Counted from the first letter of the stretch, positions 27,961 through 36,356 are shown. The stretch: DNA of 39,289 nt from Marinagarivorans sp. (GCA_028281865.1 JANQJB010000050.1:1-39289); one strand, 5' to 3'. The notes: generated from the sequence alone by a model not told the origin. Program-made: numbers and translations.

Positions 27961-29346
27961 ATGAAGGCAATAATATTAGTCATTGATGATCAAGACAGTG
28001 TTCGTTTAAGCGCTTCTTTTCTGTTGCAAAATCAGGGCTATCAAGTTCTTGAGGCTAGCTCCCCAGAACAAGCTCTAACTATTCTTTTAAAAGAGCCAGT
28101 CGATATCGTACTCTTAGATATGAATTTTTCATCCGACACGACTTCAGGGGTGGATGGAATTTCATTTTTAAAAGAGCTAACAGAAAAAGGTATGTCCGCT
28201 TCTGTAATTGCTATGACAGCTTGGTCGAGCGTTGGTCTTGTGGTCGAAGCGATGCGTTATGGTGCATGCGACTTTATTGAGAAACCCTGGGAAAATCAAA
28301 GACTTACTCAAGTTATCGCACAGCAACTAAAAGTCCGAAAACTAGAACAACAAAACCAAGGTTTAAAACAACAAAATTCTGAAAATTGCCGCGAAATTAA
28401 TGTTATTTACGAATCGCCGCAAATGAAAGCAATTATTAAACAACTGGAACGAATTTCCAACTCAGATGCTACCATTATGCTGACAGGGGAAAACGGAACA
28501 GGAAAATCTAATTTGGCAAAAATTGCTCACAACTTATCTTCCCGAGAAAACCAGAATTTCATCGCAGTCAATATGGGTGCGATCCCAGAGTCGCTATTTG
28601 AAAGCGAAATGTTTGGCCACAAGAAAGGCGCATTTACCGATGCGAAAACAAATCGTATCGGGCGTTTTCAACTCGCAGAAAATGGGACACTATTCTTGGA
28701 CGAAATTTCTAATATTCCTTTAGGCTTGCAAGGGAAATTATTGCGGGTTCTTGAAGAGAAAGAGTTTGAAGCGGTTGGATCAAACGAAACACTGGTAACT
28801 AATGCAAGAATTATTTGTGCTTCTAACGCCAATATGCATAAACTTATCGAAGAGGGCCAGTTTAGATCAGATTTATACTACCGCCTTAATACATTCGAAA
28901 TATATATACCTCCATTAAGAGATCGTAAAGGCGACATTATTCCATTAACAAAACAGTTTCTTAATACACATTGCGAGCGATATTCACGCCCCAGCCTAGA
29001 TTTGTCCGACGAGGCAGCTAGAAAACTCATAGGCTACAATTGGCCAGGTAATATTAGGGAACTAAGCCACATTGTTGAACGAGCTGTTTTATTAGCTGAA
29101 GGCAGCTCTATACGTTCAAATGACATTCACATTGATTTAAAGTCAAATAGCCAAACAGAGACGCAAGCACCGTCAAGTCCAAAAGAAATATTATCGTTAG
29201 ACGAATCAGAAATGCAGCTGATCAGTCTGGCCCTCAATAAAACGAGCGGAAATGTAATTGAAGCGGCAGAAAAGCTAGGTATTAGTAAGGGCTCCCTATA
29301 TAGGCGAATGGAAAAATATGGGTTCAATAAGTCCAAAATTAGATAA
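27961..29346 (+). CDS. NtrC-family sigma-54-dependent response regulator
   Basis: This 461-residue regulator has the three standard parts. The receiver domain (1-120) has acidic pair Asp9/Asp10, phospho-acceptor Asp53 (LLDMNF) and Lys109 (FIEKPW). The AAA+ domain (about 148-380) has Walker A GENGTGKS at 176-183, GAFTDA at 223-228, Walker B GTLFLDE at 242-248 and YNWPGNIREL. The C-terminal Fis-type helix-turn-helix (about 426-460) includes SGNVIEAAEKLGISKGSLYRRM. It would activate sigma-54 polymerase at -24/-12 promoters such as those at 22996 and 7258. The sigma-54 contact loop is GAFTDA instead of GAFTGA. The gene overlaps its partner kinase by 29 bases. The ATG start fits the receiver domain, but no strong ribosome-binding site is seen. 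Confidence 0.96.
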   Translation: MKAIILVIDDQDSVRLSASFLLQNQGYQVLEASSPEQALTILLKEPVDIVLLDMNFSSDTTSGVDGISFLKELTEKGMSASVIAMTAWSSVGLVVEAMRYGACDFIEKPWENQRLTQVIAQQLKVRKLEQQNQGLKQQNSENCREINVIYESPQMKAIIKQLERISNSDATIMLTGENGTGKSNLAKIAHNLSSRENQNFIAVNMGAIPESLFESEMFGHKKGAFTDAKTNRIGRFQLAENGTLFLDEISNIPLGLQGKLLRVLEEKEFEAVGSNETLVTNARIICASNANMHKLIEEGQFRSDLYYRLNTFEIYIPPLRDRKGDIIPLTKQFLNTHCERYSRPSLDLSDEAARKLIGYNWPGNIRELSHIVERAVLLAEGSSIRSNDIHIDLKSNSQTETQAPSSPKEILSLDESEMQLISLALNKTSGNVIEAAEKLGISKGSLYRRMEKYGFNKSKIR

Positions 29347-30649
29347 TACAATTAAAAACAAAAATTTGCGCTCCCTGGAATCAGATTTAACTATTTTTTT
29401 GACTTTAATTGCTCTTACAATTTATTTTTTATTAACTATAAGTTTATACCTTAGCGATGTCTCCGCACTTCTTCTTGCATCCGGAGTTTTTTTTGCTGTA
29501 CTTCTTACCATACCTCTATTTGCAGTAAGCTATCTGAGAATAATAGCACCCTTAAGAAAATATACGAGCGTCATCGAAAATGTTCGCAATGAAGAATATA
29601 GTTTAAAAATAAAAAGCAAATATAAAAGAGGTGTTATCGCACAACTTCAAGAAGAAGTAACACAGCTATCCTCAGACTTACAGCTTAAAAAAGACCGCTA
29701 TCACCAGCATATATTTTTGATATATCGCTTAATAGAACAACTCGATACACCTGTTATGGTATTCAAACACGATCTTCGTTTGGAGCATGCAAATACGGCT
29801 TTCGGCAGTTGGCTTGGAAAACCATGGGAGGCCGCTAAGGGATACTCGGCACAATCATTCGGCCTTGAACAAATTAGCGTAGAGAAATGGGTATTCCTTA
29901 AACCTGAAAAACACCATGAATGGCAAATAAAAAACAGCCGCTTTATCGATAATAATGAAGAGTTTCACTTGGTAATTCTTAACAATATTGAAAAAGAAGC
30001 AAGAGAAATTCAAGTGGACTCTTGGCACCAAATCATACGTGTAATGAGCCATGAAATTCGAAATTCTCTAACACCCATTCAATCGTTATCACAAAGTTTA
30101 ATCGACTTACCTGATATAGGAGAGCGATACAAATCGGTACTCGAAGTTATATATAATAGAAGCAAGTCACTGCAAGTGTTTATCGACAACTATGCTTGTC
30201 TGTCAAACAAATTAGAACCAAGAAAAGAAATTTTATATTCAGCGGACATTTGTAACCGCCTAAAAGCACTATTTAGTGATGTTCCCTTGTCCTACAGAAT
30301 TGAGGTTGATACCGTCTGGGCCGACTCAGTATTACTGGATCAAGTACTTATTAATATCATCAAAAATGCTAATGATGCACAAGCATCTATCAATTGTAAT
30401 GAAGACATTATGATCTCATTTTCGGACACGAGAGCTTATACAAGAATTATTGTTAGCGACCACGGGTGTGGCATATCAAACCCAGAGAATTTATTTGTAC
30501 CTTTTTATACAACGAAGAAAAATGGTAAGGGCATCGGTTTAATGTTCAGCCGTAACATCGTAGAAAAACATGGCGGCAAACTTTCACTCGAAAACCGAAA
30601 ATCAAACGGTGTAGACGCTATAATCTCATTGCCTAAGCCAGCCTCATAA
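29318..30649 (+). CDS. Membrane histidine kinase, NtrY/NtrB-like, partner of the sigma-54 regulator
   Basis: This 443-residue sensor kinase has two membrane segments (about 25-47 and 49-75) with almost no loop between them, so it has no sizeable periplasmic sensor domain. A HAMP-like linker and a PAS-like region (about 130-220) follow. The H-box is VMSHEIRNSLTPIQ with His245, the N-box LINIIKNANDA, and the G-boxes DHGCGIS and GKGIGLMFSRNIVEKHGG. The short loop suggests it senses a signal in the membrane or cytoplasm. That would suit monitoring of envelope stress or of the accumulating lipopeptide; this is inference. The start at 29318 overlaps the regulator by 29 bases, showing tight coupling. 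Confidence 0.93.
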   Translation: MGSISPKLDNTIKNKNLRSLESDLTIFLTLIALTIYFLLTISLYLSDVSALLLASGVFFAVLLTIPLFAVSYLRIIAPLRKYTSVIENVRNEEYSLKIKSKYKRGVIAQLQEEVTQLSSDLQLKKDRYHQHIFLIYRLIEQLDTPVMVFKHDLRLEHANTAFGSWLGKPWEAAKGYSAQSFGLEQISVEKWVFLKPEKHHEWQIKNSRFIDNNEEFHLVILNNIEKEAREIQVDSWHQIIRVMSHEIRNSLTPIQSLSQSLIDLPDIGERYKSVLEVIYNRSKSLQVFIDNYACLSNKLEPRKEILYSADICNRLKALFSDVPLSYRIEVDTVWADSVLLDQVLINIIKNANDAQASINCNEDIMISFSDTRAYTRIIVSDHGCGISNPENLFVPFYTTKKNGKGIGLMFSRNIVEKHGGKLSLENRKSNGVDAIISLPKPAS

Positions 30650-30871
30650 ACGTTTCCATCAAGACTCTCCAGCCTAAATATTCCATTTAATATCCAAAAA
30701 CTAGAATTACAAATAGGCAATTTAGGTTAAACGCCCTCGTTTTTACCTACTAAATTCTTTAGAAAACTTTCCTTCAGAACACTTAGCTACGCAGCTACTC
30801 TATTCCTCTTGAAACCGCTGACAACATTATGCTCTTAAACTCGCAACGCAATACCAAAAAACCTGTTTCAA

Positions 30872-30896
30872 TTTTAAAAAAAAATTTTTTTTAAAA
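30872..30896. repeat. TTTT-A9-T8-AAAA near-palindrome
   Basis: A run of nine A followed by eight T, flanked by TTTT and AAAA, makes a 25-bp near-perfect AT palindrome. On either strand it could form a weak hairpin, or it could act as intrinsically bent DNA. It lies 55 bp upstream of the weak -24/-12 match. Confidence 0.4.
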
Positions 30897-30995
30897 TAAG
30901 AAATCTGTAATTTTTCCTTATATTTCAACAACATACAGGCAATAAAAAAGTTGGCATAAATTTTCCATATTACACGTAGCTCAAAGCAAATTTAG

Positions 30996-31035
30996 TTGGC
31001 TAACCAGCAAGATGTGAGATACGTTTGGTTGCCAA
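30996..31035. repeat. Inverted repeat TTGGC(T)AACCA ... TGGTTGCCAA
   Basis: The left arm is 30996-31006 and the right arm 31026-31035. They pair over ten bases with one bulged T and a 19-base spacer. The half-site TTGGC/GCCAA also occurs in the dyad at 22834-22869. It lies about 125 bp upstream of the preferred TolC-like start. Candidate regulator site; no T-run follows. Confidence 0.4.
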
Positions 31036-31161
31036 GCGAGCTTAATATTCTTTAAACCTGTGACATTAACGACAAGAGCGAGTCACAACAATATGCTGTT
31101 CAAGATGAAATCAAATATTTTTTTATTTCTGTTAAACGCAGGGAGTCTCATAGAGTTTTAC

Positions 31162-32676
31162 ATGAAGCTACTAAATCATTGTCACATTATGTCGTGTGCA
31201 AATTATATTACTAAAGTTGTAGCTATATTCATCCTCTCTTCAACTTTTTCACTCGCAAAACAGCATCAGGTCGACAAGCCTAACATTTTAAAAATAGATA
31301 TAGACGACGCTATCTCACTGACTCTATCTAAAAACTATTTCGTTAAGGTAAGATCGTTCGATCCCGAAATTGAAAAACAATTTATAGACTTCAATAAGGG
31401 CACTTTTGAACCTGTGGTAGGATTAACCTACCGTCTTGAAGAAACTGACGTTTTAGAAAATACAGGTAACATCAACGATAAACAAGATAAGGGTAGCACT
31501 ACATTATTTCTCAATGGTGTAATGCCCTGGGGAACTGAGTACTTACTCGAGGTAAACCAAAGCAAGGATATTCTAAGAGACAGTCGTAGTCACGATTTTG
31601 ATAGCCTTATCGAAATTTCTCAGCCGCTTCTAAAAGGGTTTGGCGTGAACGAGGGCCTCGCTTCAACAAGGCTAGCAATTAACCGTTTTGAAATTCAGTC
31701 TTGGATATTTAAAGATGTTGTAATGGATACGGTTAGAGATGTAGCCATTGCCTACGCCAATTTATATGCGGCACAAAAAAATTTAGAAGTACGCGTCGAA
31801 AGTAGAAATTTGGCCCAGCAGCTCTTAAATGACAACCGCAAGCGGGCTTCGGTTGGGCGCGATGCAGAATCAGAAATTGTAACTGCGCAAGCGAGCGTAG
31901 CAAGCAGAGAAAATGCGGTTGTAAACGCAGAAAGGACTCTATTATTCGCTGAAAACCAATTAAAACAATACATAAGCGACGACCTCCTCCCCCTATTAAG
32001 TTACCGTGTTGAAACAAGTGGAATTGACCATTTCGATGAACCCAAGATTAACATTCGAAACGACTTTAAAAATTCACTCACGTTAAGACCAGATTATCAG
32101 CAAGCTAAGCTTGGCATTAATGCGAGCCATATTGAGGTAAAAAGAGATAAACAAAGGTCTCTCCCCACACTTAACATCACTTTCCGAGCCAAACAATTTG
32201 GCAAAGGAAACACAAGCTCAAATGCAAGAGACGTATTCGATCATCAGAAACCGCGGAACTTTACTACAACTTTGGAGTTCTCAACACCTATCACTAGAAA
32301 AAGTGGCCGAGCGCAATTACGTGCCTCGGAACTAGCACTTCAACAAGCCGAGCTGGATATCAAATATTTAGAACAAGGCATTTTATTGGATATTGACAAC
32401 GCGGCATCAAACCTATCTACCGACTGGAACAGCTTACAAATAACAAAACAAGCTGTTGAATACGCCGAAAAATCGCTAAGCGCAGCCGAAAAACTTAGAA
32501 AAGCTGGTAGAAGCACAAGTTTTGTTGTGCTTCGTTTTCAAAATGACCTGGAGCGAGCACGCAACGATTACTTTCAAGCTAAAACTGCTTATTTTCGATC
32601 AATTATTAACTACCACTATGCAGTTGGAGACATTCTGCATTTTTTTAAAGTGGAAATTCCTTATTCCAAGAATTAG
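31162..32676 (+). CDS. TolC-family outer-membrane efflux channel
   Basis: About 504 residues from the preferred start. The family folds as a trimeric barrel with a long periplasmic helical tunnel, and completes the MacAB-like pump. A signal peptide is visible (MKLLNHCH, hydrophobic VVAIFILSSTFSLA, cleavage near SLA-KQ). Two repeated outer-membrane-efflux units follow, each with long helices rich in Ala, Glu, Gln, Arg and Leu, such as NLAQQLLNDNRKRASVGRD and AEKSLSAAEKLRKAGRST. I choose 31162 because AGAG lies six bases upstream and the signal peptide then begins properly. GTG 31060, ATG 31093 and ATG 31189 are alternatives. The gene is separated from the rest of the pump by the two-component genes, yet lies in the same cluster and direction. 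Confidence 0.88.
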   Translation: MKLLNHCHIMSCANYITKVVAIFILSSTFSLAKQHQVDKPNILKIDIDDAISLTLSKNYFVKVRSFDPEIEKQFIDFNKGTFEPVVGLTYRLEETDVLENTGNINDKQDKGSTTLFLNGVMPWGTEYLLEVNQSKDILRDSRSHDFDSLIEISQPLLKGFGVNEGLASTRLAINRFEIQSWIFKDVVMDTVRDVAIAYANLYAAQKNLEVRVESRNLAQQLLNDNRKRASVGRDAESEIVTAQASVASRENAVVNAERTLLFAENQLKQYISDDLLPLLSYRVETSGIDHFDEPKINIRNDFKNSLTLRPDYQQAKLGINASHIEVKRDKQRSLPTLNITFRAKQFGKGNTSSNARDVFDHQKPRNFTTTLEFSTPITRKSGRAQLRASELALQQAELDIKYLEQGILLDIDNAASNLSTDWNSLQITKQAVEYAEKSLSAAEKLRKAGRSTSFVVLRFQNDLERARNDYFQAKTAYFRSIINYHYAVGDILHFFKVEIPYSKN

Positions 32677-32764
32677 CACTTACATCTAATAATTAAATAA
32701 TAGAATATTTATTACACCTAAGTTAAGTGAGATAACTCTTGATTAAGATTGATAACAAAACTGG

Positions 32765-33508
32765 ATGACTAGAAACGGACAATCGATCATGACAATATCA
32801 AGTTCTCATAATCTATTTATGCCTGAAATAACTAAGATGGAAATTAATTCAAGCTGCATTGCAATAAAAGGTGATTTCAATGTCGAGGCATACTCCGATA
32901 GCTTATACGAAGAAAATGAGATTATTCCACCGCAAGATATAATTGAAAAAGCTGTAACAAAACGTAAAGCAGAATATTTGGCTGGGAGAATCGTAGCTCA
33001 GTCAGGAATTAAAAAACTTACAGGAAAAAATATTCAGGTATCTCGGGGAAAAAATAGGGAACCTCTGTGGCCCCGAGGCATAGTAGGGTCAATTACCCAC
33101 TCAAAGGAAACAGCTATTTGCATTGTGAGTAACGACGATCAACTACTTATTGGAGCAGATATTGAAAATATTATATCTACAGAAATGGCCCTTAGTATTC
33201 AATCTGAAATATTGAATCAGAGCGAAATAAATGCATTACAACACAATGAAGACAGTTTTTATAACCTACTATTAACGGTAAGCTTTTCAGCGAAAGAAAC
33301 GCTGTATAAAGCACTTTTCCCTAAGGTGCGCCGGTATTTCGGGTTTAAGGATACAGAAATTACCGGGATTGATATCATCAAGAAAAAACTAACGCTTTCT
33401 CTATCTCAGTCACTCTCAAAAGGTTTTCCCAAGGGAAGGGACTTTTTAATCGATTATAGCTTAGACAAAACTTCGGTGTTCACATACCTTATTAATCAAG
33501 CAGTTTAA
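32765..33508 (+). CDS. 4'-phosphopantetheinyl transferase, Sfp/EntD-type
   Basis: This 247-residue enzyme transfers phosphopantetheine from CoA to the serine of each PCP, converting the synthetases to their active form. Motifs: REPLWPRGIVGSITHS (98-113), the magnesium-binding GADIE with Asp132 and Glu134, and FSAKETLYK at 174-182 with Glu178 and Lys182. The WPRGIVGSITHS form and length fit the EntD branch. Start 32765 has no clear ribosome-binding site; ATG 32789, nine bases after GGA, may be the true start. It is the last recognisable cluster gene before the housekeeping block and would serve the PCPs of NRPS 1-3. Confidence 0.93.
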   Translation: MTRNGQSIMTISSSHNLFMPEITKMEINSSCIAIKGDFNVEAYSDSLYEENEIIPPQDIIEKAVTKRKAEYLAGRIVAQSGIKKLTGKNIQVSRGKNREPLWPRGIVGSITHSKETAICIVSNDDQLLIGADIENIISTEMALSIQSEILNQSEINALQHNEDSFYNLLLTVSFSAKETLYKALFPKVRRYFGFKDTEITGIDIIKKKLTLSLSQSLSKGFPKGRDFLIDYSLDKTSVFTYLINQAV

Positions 33509-33863
33509 AAAAGTTTTTGCGATAGTAGATTTCCCTATAATCCTTTAAAAAACAACCGCCTTATGCAAAAATTTTATTACATTACTTTCAACCTAGCAGT
33601 CCATTAAAAAGCTATATTTTCTATTGCTTGGAGTAAAAGCGGTATGCGCTAAAGAGACATTTATCACTGATCCAGGTGCAGTTACTGATGACCAAGCCGG
33701 CCAAGTATTAACCGAAACGTCACACGGTGGTAGTATGGATAACTGAATTGAGCTAATAGCTGTTAGTTCAGCTGAATTCGTTGGATTGTAAAAAGAATGG
33801 CTCGCATGCACTCACGATTAGAACGGCCTAACTCAGGCAAAAAGCGGGCGGTAATCGATTACA
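33509..33863. other. Boundary region between NRPS cluster and housekeeping block
   Basis: 355 bp between the transferase and dusA. It holds no intact gene, no tRNA and no clear repeat or attachment site. Its one notable content is the start-less reading frame at 33603-33746. Base composition looks more GC-rich to the right of this region. Confidence 0.4.
33603..33746 (+). pseudogene. Possible remnant of a small secreted-protein gene
   Basis: An open frame without ATG encodes IKKLYFLLLGVKAVCA, which looks like a signal peptide ending in A-x-A style residues, then KETFITDPGAVTDDQAGQV and a short tail to TGA. An in-frame TAG at 33594 closes it upstream. The first plausible codon is ATT where an ATG would be expected, and TTG 33624 is the only usual alternative. 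No ribosome-binding site is visible. I do not recognise the family. It may be a gene that lost its start codon, or chance. Confidence 0.25.
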
Positions 33864-34862
33864 ATGAGCAACTCTGATAAAACGTTTAGATATAATCATC
33901 ATCGCTTCTGCATCGCTCCGATGATGGATTGGTCTGATCGTCACTGCCGCTATTTTTGGCGGCTTTTTACTAGGCATGCCCTCCTGTATACCGAAATGAT
34001 CACTTGCGGCGCCATTTTGCAGGGTGATCGAAAACGCTTTTTGCAATACCATTCCGCCGAGCACCCCATTGCTGCGCAGCTGGGTGGCAGCGACGCAAAA
34101 CAACTGGTCGAATGCTGCAAGATCATCGAAGATTGGGGTTATGATGAAATCAATCTCAATTGTGGTTGCCCAAGTGATCGTGTTCAGACAGGAAAGATAG
34201 GCGCATGCTTGATGGCAGAACCCGGTTTAGTCGCTGACTGCATAGAGCAAATGGTAACGGCAGTTTCTATTCCAATTACCGTAAAACACCGACTCGGCAT
34301 AGATGAACTCGACAGCGATGAGCATTTACACCACTTTGTTGCCAAAGTTGCCTCAGCCGGGTGTAAACGTTTTATCGTACATGCCCGCAAAGCGCTATTA
34401 AGCGGCCTGAGCCCGAAACAGAATCGCGAAATTCCTCCGCTGCAATACGAACGCGTGATAAACCTAAAAAGAACATTTCCGGAACTAAACATTATCCTAA
34501 ACGGGGGCGTAAAAACACTTGCGGACGCCGAGGCGTTGCTGAAAAAAATCGACGGTGTGATGATCGGCAGAGAAGCCTATAGTAATCCTTATGTATTAGC
34601 AGAGGTGGATTCACGCATCTTTGGCGACGATCGCTCTCCAACCGATAGAGATCATGCCCTAGATCGTTTTATGGAATATTGCGCCGCCGAAATTGCTGCA
34701 GGAAACCGTCTGCACCATATGAGCCGGCACATCTTAGGCCTTTATGCGGGTGAGCCAGGAGCTCGGCATTTTCGCCGCTATTTGGGCGAGTTTGCAGGAA
34801 AAGATCATGTCGATGAAAAAGTCTTGTACAATGCACGCCAAAACATGAATAAGTATCGATGA
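33864..34862 (+). CDS. dusA: tRNA-dihydrouridine(20/20a) synthase DusA
   Basis: This 332-residue flavoenzyme reduces uridine 20/20a in the D-loop of tRNA. The N-terminal FMN-binding barrel starts with FCIAPMMDWSDRHCRYFWR. The catalytic motif NLNCGCPSDRVQTGKIGACLM has the active-site Cys102 (in GCPS). QLGGSD, KHRLGIDELD and LNGGVKTLADAEALL are typical of DusA as opposed to DusB/C. Full length. Codon use and base composition look like the genes to the right and unlike the NRPS genes, so this is probably the first gene of the native chromosome beyond the cluster. Confidence 0.96.
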   Translation: MSNSDKTFRYNHHRFCIAPMMDWSDRHCRYFWRLFTRHALLYTEMITCGAILQGDRKRFLQYHSAEHPIAAQLGGSDAKQLVECCKIIEDWGYDEINLNCGCPSDRVQTGKIGACLMAEPGLVADCIEQMVTAVSIPITVKHRLGIDELDSDEHLHHFVAKVASAGCKRFIVHARKALLSGLSPKQNREIPPLQYERVINLKRTFPELNIILNGGVKTLADAEALLKKIDGVMIGREAYSNPYVLAEVDSRIFGDDRSPTDRDHALDRFMEYCAAEIAAGNRLHHMSRHILGLYAGEPGARHFRRYLGEFAGKDHVDEKVLYNARQNMNKYR

Positions 34863-34905
34863 GTTTAAAGCTGCTGAATCACATTCTTATGCTTTGAAAA
34901 CACAT

Positions 34906-34938
34906 TTGTTCCTTAAAAGAAGTATTGTTCCTTGAAAG
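34906..34938 (+). repeat. Direct repeat upstream of tal
   Basis: TTGTTCCTTAAAAG (34906-34919) and TTGTTCCTTGAAAG (34925-34938) are 14-base copies with one mismatch, 19 bases apart, ending 15 bases before the tal start and just ahead of its AAAGGTG ribosome-binding site. It may be a small duplication or a leader element. Confidence 0.5.
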
Positions 34939-34953
34939 ATTAAAGGTGAAAAA

Positions 34954-35889
34954 ATGACCAACAAACTTGAACAGCTCAAAAGTTTCTCCGACGTTGTCGC
35001 CGATACCGGAGATATTGAGGCAATGAAGCGTTATAAACCCCTTGATGCGACAACCAACCCCTCACTCCTATATAAAGCAGCGCAAATGGAGCAATACTCG
35101 CAACTGGTCGCGGATACGCTTAGCTCATCAAGCGATGTTACTGAGGCCTGCGATAAGCTGGCGGTCGCAATTGGCTGTGAAATTTTAAAGATTATTCCTG
35201 GGCGCATTTCTACCGAGGTCGATGCCCGACTCTCGTTCGACAAAAATGCCGGCATCGATAAAGCCAAGTATTTGATCGACCTGTATGAGCAGGCTGGGGT
35301 TAGTAAAGATCGTGTTTTAATCAAATTGGCGTCTACATGGGAAGGTATAAAAGCGGCCGAAACGCTCGAAAAGGAAGGCATCAACTGTAACCTAACCTTG
35401 CTCTTTAGTTTCAGCCAAGCAGCAGCATGTGCCGACGCAGGTGTCTTTTTGATTTCGCCTTTTGTCGGGCGAATTCTCGATTGGTACAAGGCAAACACAG
35501 ATAAGCAAGAATATGCGCCTTTCGAAGACCCAGGCGTGCAATCTGTGACCCGCATTTACAATTACTACAAGCAACACGGCTATAACACCGTTGTGATGGG
35601 TGCAAGCTTCCGCAATACAGGCGAAATCGAAGCACTAGCCGGTTGTGATCGCCTCACTATCAGCCCCGCTTTGCTTGAGTCACTTGAGCAAGATGAAGCC
35701 ACCCTCGAGAGAGCCCTTTCGCCAGGTTCAACCGGCGAAGCCATAGAAAAGCTGATCGAAAACGAGGCTCAATTTCGCTTTAGCAACAACGAAGACGCGA
35801 TGGCCACAGACAAGCTCGCCGACGGTATTCGCCGTTTTGCTGCCGATCAGATTAATCTGGAAAACTTCTTAAAGTCTCGAGCCGTATAA
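34954..35889 (+). CDS. tal: Transaldolase
   Basis: This 311-residue cytosolic enzyme exchanges three-carbon units between sedoheptulose-7-phosphate and glyceraldehyde-3-phosphate in the pentose phosphate pathway. The signature [15 protein letters not shown] is at 29-43 and the Schiff-base Lys124 lies in [34 protein letters not shown] and [10 protein letters not shown] follow. Length and motifs match TalB. The ribosome-binding site AAAGGTG lies six bases before ATG. A TerB-like gene follows five bases after its stop, suggesting cotranscription. Confidence 0.97.
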   Translation: MTNKLEQLKSFSDVVADTGDIEAMKRYKPLDATTNPSLLYKAAQMEQYSQLVADTLSSSSDVTEACDKLAVAIGCEILKIIPGRISTEVDARLSFDKNAGIDKAKYLIDLYEQAGVSKDRVLIKLASTWEGIKAAETLEKEGINCNLTLLFSFSQAAACADAGVFLISPFVGRILDWYKANTDKQEYAPFEDPGVQSVTRIYNYYKQHGYNTVVMGASFRNTGEIEALAGCDRLTISPALLESLEQDEATLERALSPGSTGEAIEKLIENEAQFRFSNNEDAMATDKLADGIRRFAADQINLENFLKSRAV

Positions 35890-35894
35890 ACCCT

Positions 35895-36356
35895 ATGCTC
35901 GCGCGATTTATTGACCTGTTCCAGCCCTCTGCCGAGGAGGCAAGCGACAACACCCTAGCGGAGGACAAGCGTCGCTTGGCCTGCGCCGCGCTTATGATTG
36001 AAGTCGCCATTATCGACCAGGAATTTGACGAACGCGAGCTAGAATCGCTCAAACAGACACTGCAAAACAAGCTCGATGTTTCCGCTGAAGACGTCGATTC
36101 GCTGATTGTGCTGGCGCAAAACGAGTGCAATGAGTCGACATCACTGTACGAATTTACCTCAATGGTCAACCAGTCGTGCAGCCACGCTGAAAAATACGAA
36201 CTGCTCTTGGGAATGTGGCAAATCGCATTCGCCGACGGCGACCTAGACAAATATGAAGAATATATCATCCGCAAGGTCGCCGATCTTCTCTATCTTGCCC
36301 ACGGCGACTTTATCAGAGCCAAGCACCAAGCCCGCGCGAGTTTCAAATCTGAGTAG
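35895..36356 (+). CDS. TerB-family (tellurite-resistance-like) protein
   Basis: This 153-residue, mostly helical, acidic protein has the TerB/DjlA-N pattern: paired acidic loops DQEFDERELESL (about 36-47) and FADGDLDKYEEYIIRKVADLL (from about 112). The function of stand-alone TerB proteins is not well defined; metal binding at the acidic loops is known for the family. No signal peptide. It begins five bases after tal and is probably translated from the same message. Confidence 0.85.
   Translation: MLARFIDLFQPSAEEASDNTLAEDKRRLACAALMIEVAIIDQEFDERELESLKQTLQNKLDVSAEDVDSLIVLAQNECNESTSLYEFTSMVNQSCSHAEKYELLLGMWQIAFADGDLDKYEEYIIRKVADLLYLAHGDFIRAKHQARASFKSE

Larger units (their letters stand above)
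30650..31161. other. Intergenic region upstream of TolC-like gene
   Basis: About 510 bp without a credible gene. Contents: an AT palindrome at 30872-30896; a weak sigma-54-like sequence at 30952-30966 (TGGCATAAATTTTCC, lacking the conserved -12 GC); and a TTGGC/GCCAA dyad at 30996-31035. Confidence 0.45.

Noticed and set aside
33593-33811. 72-residue minus-strand reading frame at the cluster boundary
   Set aside because: No recognisable family or ribosome-binding site. The opposite strand in the same interval reads as a signal-peptide-like sequence, which seems the better explanation.
35031-35555. 174-residue minus-strand reading frame inside tal
   Set aside because: It is the antisense shadow of a clear, full-length transaldolase; Ser/Ala-rich with no family motifs.
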